Source: Roseomonas sp. 18066
Lineage (GTDB): Bacteria; Pseudomonadota; Alphaproteobacteria; Acetobacterales; Acetobacteraceae
Assembly (NCBI RefSeq): GCF_902706185.1
Contig: NZ_CACSJM010000012.1
Coordinates: 1 to 60,989, forward strand
Direction of reading: 5' to 3'
DNA: 60,989 bases
Shown here: positions 7,946 through 15,875 of the stretch, in pieces
Layout: the number at the start of each line of letters is the position of its first letter
How positions within the stretch are numbered: position 1 is the first letter of the stretch
Position numbers and translations under genes: made by a program
Notes under the pieces: generated by a model
Databases searched by the model: none
What the model saw: only the letters and a program-made list of their open reading frames with translations
Told to the model about the DNA's origin: nothing

Positions 7946-8923
7946 ATGGAAAGAATGACACGCCGCGCGGCGCTCGCCGCGCCCCTGGCGCTGGCTGCCC
8001 TGTCCTCCGCCCGCGCCCAAGCCCAGACCCAGGCGCCCTGGCCCAGCGCCTCGGTCCGCATCATCGTGCCCTATTCCCCCGGCGGCGCCTCCGACATCGC
8101 GGCGCGGCTGCTGGGCGAGCGGCTGACCCCGCTCTGGGGCCAGTCGGTGGTGGTGGAGAACCGCACCGGCGCCAATGGCATCATCGGCACCGACGTGGTG
8201 GCGAAATCCGCCCCCGACGGGCTGAACCTGGCCTTCGTCTCGGTCAACCACGCGGTGAACGCCGCGCTCTACACGACGCCCTTCGACACGCTGAAGGATT
8301 TTTCGGTCCTCAGCCTGATCTATTCGGTGCCGCTGGTGCTGGTGGCCGCCGCCGATTTCCCGGCCAACACGGTGTCCGAGCTGATGGCCATGGTGAAGGC
8401 CAAGCCCGGCGAGATCACCTTCGCCGGCACCGGCGGCGCCGTGCATCTGGCGGCCGAGATGTTCGCGCATCGCGCCGGCGGGCAGATGACCCAGGTGCCC
8501 TATCGCGGCAGCACCGCCGCCCATCCCGACCTGATGGCGCGCCGCGTCGACGTCATGTTCGACACCCTGCCCGCCGTGCTCGGCCATGTGCAGGGCGGCA
8601 AGCTGAAGGCCATCGCCATCACCAGCGCCGAGCGCTCCGCGGTGCTGCCGAACCTGCCGACCATCGCCGAATCCGGCCTGCCCGGCTTCGAGGCGGCGAC
8701 CTGGGGCGCCATCATCGGCCCGGCCCGCCTGCCGCCGGCCATCGCCACGAAGATCTCGACCGACGCCAATGCCCAGCTGCAGGTGCCGGCGATGCGCGAG
8801 CGGCTGGTCTCGCTCGGCGCCACGCCGGTCGGCACCACCCCGGAGACCGCCCAGACCTTCGTGCGTGACGAGGTCGCCAAATGGCAGGCCGTCGTCACCC
8901 AGGCCGGCATCCAGAAGCAGTAG
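7946..8923 (+). CDS. Bug/TctC-family tripartite tricarboxylate transporter receptor
   Basis: Predicted 325-residue periplasmic solute receptor of the Bug (TctC) family, which binds carboxylated compounds for TctAB-type or other carriers. The signal peptide has RR at residues 6-7 and an ARAQAQ cleavage region. Family motifs include RIIVPYSPGGASDIAAR, VVENRTGANGIIGT, GTGGAVHLAAEMF, QVPYRGS and LPTIAESGLPGFEA. The start at ATG 7946 follows a GGAAGAAAA ribosome-binding site; ATG 7955 is an alternative. No TctA or TctB membrane subunit is near. It sits downstream of the sugar-acid lyase and ends flush against the convergent DHDPS-family gene (stop codons adjacent). Confidence 0.92.
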   Translation: MERMTRRAALAAPLALAALSSARAQAQTQAPWPSASVRIIVPYSPGGASDIAARLLGERLTPLWGQSVVVENRTGANGIIGTDVVAKSAPDGLNLAFVSVNHAVNAALYTTPFDTLKDFSVLSLIYSVPLVLVAAADFPANTVSELMAMVKAKPGEITFAGTGGAVHLAAEMFAHRAGGQMTQVPYRGSTAAHPDLMARRVDVMFDTLPAVLGHVQGGKLKAIAITSAERSAVLPNLPTIAESGLPGFEAATWGAIIGPARLPPAIATKISTDANAQLQVPAMRERLVSLGATPVGTTPETAQTFVRDEVAKWQAVVTQAGIQKQ

Positions 8924-9811
8924 CTACGAAAGCCCGGCGGCCTGCAGCGCCGCCGCGACTTCTTTCCGCGCCTCGTCTTGCAACGGCAGGATGGGGCGCG
9001 GCGGGGCGCGGTCGGTGATGCCCAAAAGCGCCGCCGCCGCATAGACGCAGCGCAGGCTGGTGTGGCGGCGGAACACCGCCCAGAGCGGCTGCAGCCGGTC
9101 ATCGGCCTGCCGCGCCTCGGCCGCGCGGCCTTCCTTGGCGGCGCGGGTGATCGCCAGGCAGGCCTCGGGGAAGAGGCCGCCAGCGACGCTGTACCAGGCG
9201 GCGGCGCCGGCCAGCAGCGCCTCAGCCGCGTGCCAGTCGCCGCTGACGCCGACCGAGAAGTCCTCCGGCACGCCGGATTTCAGCGTCGCCAGATGGGCCG
9301 CCACCGCATCGGCCGCCGGCGCCAGCCCCTTCACCGCCACCACCTGCGGCAGCGCGGCCAGCCGCGCCACCAGCGCCGGGCTGAAGCTGAAATGCGTGGT
9401 GCCGGGATTGTCGTAGATCACCAGCGGCAGCTCGCTCGCCGCCGCCACCGCCTCGAAATGCGCGAAGACCTCGTCGTCCAGCAGCGGCGTGTAGGAGACC
9501 GGCGCCAGCAGCCCGGCCTGGGCGCCGGCGGCGAAGGCGTCGCGGGCCAGCGCCACCGCCTCGTCGGTGCGCAGCGCGCCGATGCCGGCCAGCACCGGGA
9601 TGCCCTCGGCCATGGCCACCGCCTGCTCGATCGCGCCGCGCCGCTCGGCCCGCGACAGATAGGGGTAGGAGCCGGTGCTGCCCAGCAGCCCGATGGAATC
9701 GACGCGCGCCGCCACCAGCCGCGCCAGCAGCCGGCCGAGCCCGGCCTGGTCGACGCGCCCCTCGGGGTCGGCCGGGGTGATGGGGAAGGCGGACAGGCCC
9801 TGGAGCAGCAT
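8924..9811 (-). CDS. Dihydrodipicolinate synthase family protein
   Basis: Predicted 295-residue TIM-barrel lyase of the DapA superfamily. It begins MLLQGLSAFPITPADPEG. It retains the LLGSTGSYPYLS loop (the GTTGE equivalent), the catalytic Tyr in LPLVIYDNPGTT and the Schiff-base Lys in PQVVAVKGLAP. The divergent 2-hydroxyacid dehydrogenase and the nearby GntR regulator suggest a catabolic aldolase or dehydratase rather than lysine synthesis. I chose the start at 9811 because homology begins there; upstream Met codons fall in the divergent promoter region. It is clearly diverged from the other two family members in this window. Confidence 0.88.
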   Translation of the reverse strand: MLLQGLSAFPITPADPEGRVDQAGLGRLLARLVAARVDSIGLLGSTGSYPYLSRAERRGAIEQAVAMAEGIPVLAGIGALRTDEAVALARDAFAAGAQAGLLAPVSYTPLLDDEVFAHFEAVAAASELPLVIYDNPGTTHFSFSPALVARLAALPQVVAVKGLAPAADAVAAHLATLKSGVPEDFSVGVSGDWHAAEALLAGAAAWYSVAGGLFPEACLAITRAAKEGRAAEARQADDRLQPLWAVFRRHTSLRCVYAAAALLGITDRAPPRPILPLQDEARKEVAAALQAAGLS

Positions 9812-9934
9812 GGCGATGATCTTCCGGTCGGGAATGGCGGGTCGGAAGTGGCATAGCATGTTTTGCGGATTCGCGATAGAAATCTGGTCCAGTCTAGCGC
9901 AACCCCGGCAGGCTTGAGGCGCGGGCCTCGGCAT

Positions 9935-9947
9935 GCTGCATTGCAGC
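9935..9947. promoter_or_regulatory. Palindrome in divergent promoter, possible second GntR site
   Basis: GCTGC-ATT-GCAGC is a perfect 5-bp dyad in the 162-bp gap between the divergent DHDPS-family and 2-hydroxyacid dehydrogenase genes. The core CTGC-ATT-GCAG resembles the CTGC-TATT-GCAG core of the site in front of the GntR gene, with one base less in the spacer. It may bind the same regulator. Confidence 0.4.
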
Positions 9948-9973
9948 GAATTCCCAGCGCCGAGACCTGCCCG

Positions 9974-10924
9974 ATGAAGCCAGTGATCCTGACCGCCATG
10001 CCGGTCCCCGCCCGCCTGCTGACCATGCTGGAACCCCATGTCACCGTCCTGCCGCCGCTCTCGGCGCCGGTGCCGGAGGCCGTCCCGCCCGAGGGCCGCG
10101 ACGCCCGCGTGCTGATCACGCTTGGCGGCATCAAGACCAGCGCCGCGCTGATCGAGGCGCTGCCGCAGCTCGGGCTGATCTGCTGCTACGGCACCGGCTA
10201 TGAGAGCGTCGACCGGGTCGCTGCCGCCGCGCGCGGCATCAAGGTGACCAATGCGGCGGATGCGAACGCCGCCGCCGTCGCCGAATTCGCCATGGGCCTG
10301 GCGCTGGCGGCGACGCGCGACATCCTGCGCGGCGATGCCTGGCTGCGCGCCGGCCACTGGCAGAACAAGGCGATCGAGCGGCTGCCGCTGGCGCGCGGGC
10401 TGCTCGGCCGCCGCATCGGCATTTTTGGATTGGGCGCCATCGGCGTCGAGATCGCGACGCGGGCGCGGGCCTTCGGCATGGAGGTCGCCTATCACAACCG
10501 CCGCCCGCGCGCCGACCTGCCCTACACCTATATCGACAGCCTGCAGGGCCTGGCGGCATGGTCGGATGTGCTGATGGTCGCTGTCCGCGCCAGCGCCCAG
10601 ACCGAGCATGCCGTCAGCACCACAGTGCTGGAGGCGCTCGGCCCGGAAGGCGTGCTGGTCAACATTTCTCGGGGTAGCGTGGTCGATGAAGCCGCGCTGA
10701 TCGCGGCGCTGGACGGGCAGAAAATTGCCGGCGCCGCGCTGGATGTCTTCGAGCACGAGCCGAAGATCCCCGCGCGCCTCACGGAATTCCCGAACGTCGT
10801 GCTGACGCCGCATATCGCGGCGCTGGCGGTGACCGCGCAGCACGCCCAGCAGCAGCTGATGGCCGACAATATTTTTGCCTATTTCGCCGGCCAGCAGCTG
10901 CTGTCGGAAGTGCCGGCGCCGTAG
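9974..10924 (+). CDS. D-isomer specific 2-hydroxyacid dehydrogenase (glyoxylate/hydroxypyruvate reductase-like)
   Basis: Predicted 316-residue cytosolic NAD(P)H-dependent reductase of 2-keto acids. The catalytic domain flanks a Rossmann domain: GIFGLGAIG is the GxGxxG dinucleotide loop, followed by NRRPRAD, in which the Arg pair after the second strand suggests NADPH preference. Catalytic residues are present: Arg in LVNISRGSVVDE, Glu in DVFEHEP, and His in TPHIAAL. The length is typical (310-330). The start MKPVILTAMPVPARLL gives a normal N-terminus. It is divergent from the DHDPS-family gene and six bases from the convergent GlcG-like gene. It may reduce a glyoxylate- or tartronate-type product of the lyases. 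Confidence 0.92.
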   Translation: MKPVILTAMPVPARLLTMLEPHVTVLPPLSAPVPEAVPPEGRDARVLITLGGIKTSAALIEALPQLGLICCYGTGYESVDRVAAAARGIKVTNAADANAAAVAEFAMGLALAATRDILRGDAWLRAGHWQNKAIERLPLARGLLGRRIGIFGLGAIGVEIATRARAFGMEVAYHNRRPRADLPYTYIDSLQGLAAWSDVLMVAVRASAQTEHAVSTTVLEALGPEGVLVNISRGSVVDEAALIAALDGQKIAGAALDVFEHEPKIPARLTEFPNVVLTPHIAALAVTAQHAQQQLMADNIFAYFAGQQLLSEVPAP

Positions 10925-10930
10925 CGCCGG

Positions 10931-11404
10931 TTACTTCGGCGCGGCGGCGAGGCCGGCCTGGGCGATGGCCTCGTCATGCTGCGGCGTGTCGGCCGAGACG
11001 CCGATGCCGCCCACCACATGCCCGCCCACCGTGATCGGCAGCCCGCCGCGCATCGGCGTGAAGCCGCGCGCGGTGATGACGGCCGGGCGATTGCTGTTGA
11101 TGGCATCCTCCAGCGCGCCGGTCGGGCGGCGGAACAGGGCCGCGGTGCGCGCCTTGCCCGGGGCCAGCTCGACGCCGGCCGGCACCATCGCCTGGTCCAT
11201 GCGCAGCAGCAGCAGCGGCAGCCCGGCATCGTCGGTGATGGCGATCACCGCGGGCCAGCCCTCGGCGCGCGCCTTGGCCTCGGCGGCGGCGGCGATGCCG
11301 CGCGCGGCCTCCAGCGTCAAATAGGGTTTCTGCGGCAGGTCGGCGGCGAAGGAGGCGGTGGTGGCGAGCGCCAGGGCGGCGCCGAGGGCGAGACGCTTCA
11401 TCAT
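10931..11404 (-). CDS. GlcG/HbpS-family heme-degrading-domain protein, secreted
   Basis: Predicted 157-residue protein with a cleavable signal peptide (hydrophobic 5-18, cleavage near SFA-AD) and a GlcG/HbpS (DUF336) domain. Typical features are LTLEAARGIAAAAEAKA, the VIAITDDAGLPLLLLRMDQA strand, the FRRPTGALEDAIN region, and a glycine-rich GGLPITVGGHVVGGIGVS segment. Family members bind heme or act beside glycolate and propanediol pathways; the exact role is poorly defined. The first of two adjacent ATGs was taken because GGAG lies eight bases upstream. It diverges from the LysR gene at 11502, a layout common for LysR targets. Confidence 0.85.
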   Translation of the reverse strand: MMKRLALGAALALATTASFAADLPQKPYLTLEAARGIAAAAEAKARAEGWPAVIAITDDAGLPLLLLRMDQAMVPAGVELAPGKARTAALFRRPTGALEDAINSNRPAVITARGFTPMRGGLPITVGGHVVGGIGVSADTPQHDEAIAQAGLAAAPK

Positions 11405-11501
11405 GGGGAGAACTCCGGCAGGGGTTGGTCGCCCCAAAGCTGGGGAGCGCGGCCGCAACGGTCCATTGCCGGGATGCGTTGAAACAATTAGGCAGGACCT
11501 C

Positions 11502-12410
11502 ATGAAGCCCGGCATCGAGCTGCGCCATCTCCGCTATTTCCTCGCGCTCGCCGAGGCGCTGCATTTCACCCGCGCGGCCGCCGGGCTGGGCATCGCGCCG
11601 CCGACGCTGTCGGTGCAGATCCGCGAGCTGGAAACCTTCCTCGCCGCCGAGCTGTTCATCCGCGCGCAGCGGAGCGTGCGCCTCACCCCCGCCGGCGAGG
11701 CTTTTCGCGCCGAAGCCCAGGCCACGCTGGAACAATTCGAGCGCGCCGAGAGCGTCGGCCGCCGCGCCGGGCGGGGCGAGCTCGGCCGCATCGAGCTCGG
11801 CTATGTCGGCTCGGCCGCCTATGCGGGCGTGCTGCAGGACCAGGTGGCGCGCTTCCGCGCCCGCCACCCGGCCGTGGCGCTGAACTGCCGCGAGCATCCG
11901 ATGGAGGCCCTGCCGCGGCTGATCGACGAAGGCCGGCTCGACATCGCCTTCCTGCGCCCGCCGCTGGCGCTGCCGCCCGGGCTGCGCAGCCACGTCCTGC
12001 TGCGCGACGTCTTTTGCATCGCCCTGCCGGAGGCGCATCCGCTGGCCGCCGGCGACGGGCCCATCGCCGCGCGGGCGCTGGCCGCCGAGGGCTTCCTGCT
12101 GCCCGAGCAGGCGCTGGGCACCGAGACCATCGGCCGCCGCGGCCGCTTCACCCCGCGCATCCTGGGCCGTCCCGGCAGCCTGATGGAAGTGCTGACGGCG
12201 GTGTCGCTCGGCCAGGGGCTGGCGGTGGTGCCGAGCGTGCTGGTGGCGGTGGTGCGCCTGCCCGGCATCCGCTTCCGCCCGCTGGGGGGCGCGGCGATCG
12301 CTTCCGAGATCGCCGCCGCCTTCCGCCGCCACGAACGCTCGCCGGCGGCGCGGCTGCTGATCCGCCAGATCGCCGACACACCCGAGCGGAAAGCGCTCCC
12401 GCTGGTCTGA
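11502..12410 (+). CDS. LysR-family transcriptional regulator
   Basis: Predicted 302-residue regulator. The N-terminal winged HTH starts LRHLRYFLALAEALHFTRAA, followed by LGIAPPTLSVQIRELE, and ends about residue 65. A type-2 periplasmic-like effector domain fills residues 90-300. The ATG at 11502 has AGGA six bases upstream. It diverges from the GlcG-like gene and is convergent with a TctC gene. The QIRELE recognition helix and the linker are intact. The effector is unknown; the neighbourhood suggests a carboxylic acid. Confidence 0.92.
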   Translation: MKPGIELRHLRYFLALAEALHFTRAAAGLGIAPPTLSVQIRELETFLAAELFIRAQRSVRLTPAGEAFRAEAQATLEQFERAESVGRRAGRGELGRIELGYVGSAAYAGVLQDQVARFRARHPAVALNCREHPMEALPRLIDEGRLDIAFLRPPLALPPGLRSHVLLRDVFCIALPEAHPLAAGDGPIAARALAAEGFLLPEQALGTETIGRRGRFTPRILGRPGSLMEVLTAVSLGQGLAVVPSVLVAVVRLPGIRFRPLGGAAIASEIAAAFRRHERSPAARLLIRQIADTPERKALPLV

Positions 12411-12457
12411 GCGGGCGATTCACGCCTGTCGACGATGGCGGCTCCGGCGATCGCGCG

Positions 12458-13441
12458 CTAGTTCGAGGTGATGTTCGCCGCCCGCACCAGCGGCTCCCAT
12501 TTCGCCATCTCGGCCGCCAGCCATTGCGCCGCGCTGTCGGGCGTCGTGTCGCTGCGCGGCTCCATGGTCATCTCGTCGACGCGGCGGCGCATGCGCTCGT
12601 CGCCCATCACCTTGTTGGCCGCCTGGTTCAGCCGGCGCACGATCGGCGCCGGCGTGCCGGCCGGCGCGAACAGCATGTGCCAGGTATAGGCCTCGTAGCC
12701 CGGCAGGCCTGATTCGTTGAAGGTCGGCACATCGGGCAGTTGCGGCATGCGCTTCGCCGAGCTGATCGCCAGCCCCCGCGTGGCGCCGCGCTGCACGCTG
12801 GCGACCCCGTCGGAGGCGACGTTGAGCATCATCACCAGGTTGCCGTTCAGCAGGTCCGGCATGGCCGGCGCCGAGCCGCGATAGGGCACGTGGTTGACCT
12901 TCAGCCCGCCGGCCTGGTGCAGGAACAGCTCGGTCGCCAGATGCACGGCGCCGCCATTGCCGGAGCTGCCGTAATTATACTTGCCCGGGTCGCGCTGGAA
13001 CATCTGCACCAGCTCGCGCAGGTTCTCGGCCGGGACTTCCTTGTTGACCATCAGCAGCATCGGGATGACGCCGACCAGCGCCACCGGCTGGAAGTCGCGC
13101 ACCGGGTCGAAGGGCAGCGTGGCGAAAAGCGGCCGCAGCACCGAATGCGCCACCGTGCTGTAGAGGAAGGTGCTGCCATCCTTCGGCGCCTTGGCCACCG
13201 CCTCGGTGCCGACGACGACGCCGGATCCGGTGCGGTTCTCCACCATGAAGCGCTGGTTCAGCTCGGCCGACAGCGCGTCCGCCAGCAGCCGCGCCATGAC
13301 GTCGGTGGGCCCGCCGGCGGCGAAGGGGCAGACCAGCCGGACCGGCCCGTTCGGCCAGCTGTCCTGCGCGCCGGCGGCGGCCGGCAGCAGCGGCGCGGCG
13401 GCCGCGGCGCCCAGCAGGGCACGACGTTGGATCATAGACAT
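12458..13441 (-). CDS. Bug/TctC-family tripartite tricarboxylate transporter receptor
   Basis: Predicted 327-residue periplasmic receptor. A signal peptide with RR at residues 6-7 leads to AAAGAQ near residue 26. Family motifs: VRLVCPFAAGGPTDVMAR, FMVENRTGSG, YGSSGNGGAVHLATELF, NHVPYRGSAPAM and VPTFNESGLPGYEA. The start was set at MSMIQRR because GGGGGAGGAAG lies just upstream; a further in-frame ATG is six bases downstream. No TctAB genes are adjacent. It is convergent with the LysR gene, separated by 47 bp. The cargo is unknown. Confidence 0.92.
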   Translation of the reverse strand: MSMIQRRALLGAAAAAPLLPAAAGAQDSWPNGPVRLVCPFAAGGPTDVMARLLADALSAELNQRFMVENRTGSGVVVGTEAVAKAPKDGSTFLYSTVAHSVLRPLFATLPFDPVRDFQPVALVGVIPMLLMVNKEVPAENLRELVQMFQRDPGKYNYGSSGNGGAVHLATELFLHQAGGLKVNHVPYRGSAPAMPDLLNGNLVMMLNVASDGVASVQRGATRGLAISSAKRMPQLPDVPTFNESGLPGYEAYTWHMLFAPAGTPAPIVRRLNQAANKVMGDERMRRRVDEMTMEPRSDTTPDSAAQWLAAEMAKWEPLVRAANITSN

Positions 13442-13658
13442 GCGCTTCCTCCCCCGATGCTTGCTGCATCTTGCGAGGAAGTCTTCCATCGCTGCCGATC
13501 CGGAACAACCCAAAAGCGAAATCAACCAGGGCGTGCCGGCGGGGGATGCCGCACAACCATCCGGTGGGATCGGTCATCGCAGTTCTGTGTGCTGCATGCC
13601 GCTTGCGGCGCTGCAGAATATATCCGATGTGCAGCGCCGAACGGAGGCGGGAACAGCG

Positions 13659-13976
13659 ATGATGTCCAGCGTGACAAAGCTGCCTGACCAGAACAGCCGG
13701 GTCGGGCGCGAGCCCGGGACGGCCGTGCCTCGGCCTGCGACTGATGGCGCCTCGGGTGGCGGCGCCTCGGGTGGCAGCGTCGTGCTGCGGCAGGCCCGCT
13801 TCACCGCCGCGATGATCAGCCGGCTGCGCCGCCGCCTGGGCCTGACCCAGGATGGCTTCGCCGATCGCTACCGCATTCCGCGGCGCCTGCTGCAGCGCTG
13901 GGAGGCGGCGGAGCTCGGTCCTGACGGCCAGGCGCTGGCTTATCTGCGCGCCATCGCCCGCGAGCCCGCGGGCTGA
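13659..13976 (+). CDS. Small helix-turn-helix (XRE-like) DNA-binding protein
   Basis: Predicted 105-residue protein. The first half is Gly/Ser/Pro-rich and probably disordered (ASGGGASGGS around residues 27-37). The C-terminal part (about 47-100) is a compact HTH: FTAAMISRLRRRLGLTQDGF, then ADRYRIPRRLLQRWEAAELG, a layout like HigA/NadS-type antitoxins and lambda-repressor-like domains. No partner toxin gene lies on either side, so it is probably a stand-alone regulator. GGAGG lies about 11 bases before the first of two ATGs. It is convergent with the rhlE-type gene, with a hairpin between. Confidence 0.75.
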   Translation: MMSSVTKLPDQNSRVGREPGTAVPRPATDGASGGGASGGSVVLRQARFTAAMISRLRRRLGLTQDGFADRYRIPRRLLQRWEAAELGPDGQALAYLRAIAREPAG

Positions 13977-14003
13977 GGCATCCCGCGACGCCTGCGACGT
14001 AGA

Positions 14004-14037
14004 GCCTGCTGTCCTCAGCCAGAAGAAGACAGCAGGC
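14004..14037. terminator. Hairpin between convergent HTH and helicase genes
   Basis: A perfect 10-bp stem GCCTGCTGTC / GACAGCAGGC with a 14-base loop, located between the two facing stop codons. There is no T-run on either strand, so its terminator function is likely from position rather than certain. Confidence 0.45.
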
Positions 14038-14089
14038 CTTGGCGCGGGCGGCTGACCGGTGCCCCCCGCGCCCTCAGGTCAATGGCCGC

Positions 14090-15520
14090 TCAGCGGCCGC
14101 GCGACGGCGGGCGGGCGCCGCCACGGCCGGCACCGCCGCCCGGCGGCGGGCCACGCCGCGCATCGCGGTTGCGGCCCGGCGCGGCCCCGGCCCCGGCATA
14201 GCCACCGCCACCCCCGGCGCGCTGCGGCGCGCGATCGCCACGGCCCTGGCCATTGCCGCCGCCATGCGCGGGCTTGGCCGACTGGCCCTGGCGCTGGCCG
14301 CCACCGCCATGCGGCGGGCGCGGCCCGCCACGATGGCCGCCGCCGCCCAGCTTCGGCGCCGGCTTGGTCGAGTTCTCCGCCGCCTCGGAATGCCAGGGAT
14401 GGCTGCTGAAGACGGTGATCGGCTTGCCGATCTCCTTCTCGATGTCGCGCAGCCAGGCGCGCTGATCCTCGTCGCACAGCGAGATGGCCCAGCCGTCGCG
14501 CCCGGCCCGCGCGGTGCGGCCGATGCGGTGGACATAGCTGGCCGGCTCGTTCGGCAGGTCGAAGTTGAAGACATGGGTCACTTCGTCGACATCGATGCCG
14601 CGCGCGGCGATGTCGGTGGCCACCAGCACCTTGACCTCGCCGGAGCGGAAGCCGTTCAGCGCCGCCTCGCGCCGCGCCTGCGATTTATTGCCGTGGATCG
14701 CGGCGGCGACCACGCCGGCCTCGTTCAGCGAGTCGGCGACCTTGTTGGCCTCGTGCTTCATCAGGGTGAAGACGATGGCCTGGCCCACGCTGGGCTGGCC
14801 GACCAGGTGCAGCAGCACCTGCTTCTTCGCCGCCGCCTCGACGAACATCACCGTCTGGCGGATGCGCTGCACGGTGGTGCTGGGCGGCGCCACCTCGACC
14901 CGCTCGGGGTTGTGCAGCAGCGAGCCGGCCAGCTGGGCCACGGTCGCCGGCATGGTGGCCGAGAACATGATGGTCTGGCGCTGCTGCGGCAGCATGGCGA
15001 CGATGCGGCGGATGTCGCGCACGAAGCCCATGTCGAGCATGCGGTCGGCCTCGTCCAGCACCAGCACCTCGACCTTGGACAGGTCGCACAGCCCCTGGTT
15101 GCAAAGGTCGAGCAGGCGGCCGGGGGCGGCGACCAGCACGTCGACGCCGGCGCGCAGCGCGTCCGCCTGGCGGCCCTGGCCGACGCCGCCGAAGATCACC
15201 GTCTTCGACAGCTTCAGGTGGCGGCCATAGCTGGTGAAGCTGTCGCCGATCTGCGTCGCGAGCTCGCGCGTCGGCGCCAGCACCAGGACCCGGGCGCCGA
15301 GGCGCGGCGCCGGCTTCTTGTCCTGCATCAGCCGGTGCATGATCGGCAGGGCGAAGGCGGCGGTCTTGCCGGTGCCGGTCTGCGCCAGCCCGACCAGGTC
15401 GCGCCCCTGCATCAGATGCGGCAGGGCGGCGGCCTGGATCGGGGTCGGCGTCGCATAGCCTTCCTCGGTCAGGGCACGCTGGATGGGCTCGGCCAGGCCG
15501 AAGCCCGTGAAATCGGTCAT
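14090..15520 (-). CDS. rhlE: DEAD-box ATP-dependent RNA helicase, RhlE type
   Basis: Predicted 476-residue cytosolic RNA helicase that unwinds structured RNA in ribosome assembly and mRNA decay. All core motifs are visible: Q motif (YATPTPIQ), I (AQTGTGKT), Ia (PTRELA), Ib (APGR), II (DEAD), III (SAT), V (ATDIAARGID) and VI (HRIGRTARAG). A Gly/Arg/Pro-rich basic tail runs from about residue 390 to the end and probably gives nonspecific RNA binding. No good Shine-Dalgarno precedes the ATG, and the upstream leader is long, as in cold-regulated helicase genes. RhlE is the best subfamily match from the N-terminal FxxFGLxEPIxRAL pattern. Confidence 0.93.
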   Translation of the reverse strand: MTDFTGFGLAEPIQRALTEEGYATPTPIQAAALPHLMQGRDLVGLAQTGTGKTAAFALPIMHRLMQDKKPAPRLGARVLVLAPTRELATQIGDSFTSYGRHLKLSKTVIFGGVGQGRQADALRAGVDVLVAAPGRLLDLCNQGLCDLSKVEVLVLDEADRMLDMGFVRDIRRIVAMLPQQRQTIMFSATMPATVAQLAGSLLHNPERVEVAPPSTTVQRIRQTVMFVEAAAKKQVLLHLVGQPSVGQAIVFTLMKHEANKVADSLNEAGVVAAAIHGNKSQARREAALNGFRSGEVKVLVATDIAARGIDVDEVTHVFNFDLPNEPASYVHRIGRTARAGRDGWAISLCDEDQRAWLRDIEKEIGKPITVFSSHPWHSEAAENSTKPAPKLGGGGHRGGPRPPHGGGGQRQGQSAKPAHGGGNGQGRGDRAPQRAGGGGGYAGAGAAPGRNRDARRGPPPGGGAGRGGARPPSRGR

Positions 15521-15875
15521 ACGAGAAAAATTCCGGACTGGCGCGCGGAGCGCCGTAGGGGAAGCCGCGCCAGGGGCCGGCCAGGGACGATGGCGGCCCG
15601 GGCAGGTGAATGCCGAGGCCGCTGGGCTCGAAGGTTGTAGAGGACGCGCTTCCCTGGGGTCCCGCCGCGCCGGGGGACCTTATGCCATGGGGCCGCCGGG
15701 GGTTCGGTCCCGGGGGCACGCAGCGCGCGCGGAGCGCTGCCGGCGCTTCCTTACAGCCAAGCGGGGCGGCTGGTCAAAGCTTCTGCGACCGCAACAGTGT
15801 CGGGACCGCCCCATGGCCCTGGCTGGCCCCCCTGTTCTATAGCTGTCACCGTCCGGCAACAGGGGGGCGAGCGGG
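15521..15875. other. Gene-free divergent leader region (355 bp)
   Basis: No convincing gene is present; apparent reading frames are GC-rich shadows. The segment should hold the promoters of the helicase (minus) and the flavin monooxygenase (plus). The most promoter-like element is on the minus strand at 15750-15777. The rest is GC-rich with several short inverted repeats consistent with a structured helicase leader. Confidence 0.6.
15750..15777 (-). promoter_or_regulatory. Possible sigma-70 promoter of the helicase gene
   Basis: On the minus strand, TTGACC (15777-15772) and TGTAAG (15755-15750) are separated by 16 bases, matching the -35 and -10 boxes in 5/6 and 4/6 positions. If used, the helicase mRNA has a leader of about 220 bases. 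This is a prediction from sequence only. Confidence 0.35.

Noticed and set aside
6918..9811. DHDPS-family genes as lysine biosynthesis dapA
   Set aside because: Neighbouring GntR, dehydrogenase and receptor genes and altered substrate loops fit sugar-acid catabolism better than diaminopimelate synthesis.
13659..15520. HTH protein and helicase as a toxin-antitoxin or defence pair
   Set aside because: They are convergent with a hairpin between, and the helicase has a housekeeping RhlE architecture.
14039..15640. 533-residue plus-strand open frame over the helicase gene
   Set aside because: All DEAD-box motifs are on the minus strand; this frame is an antisense shadow.
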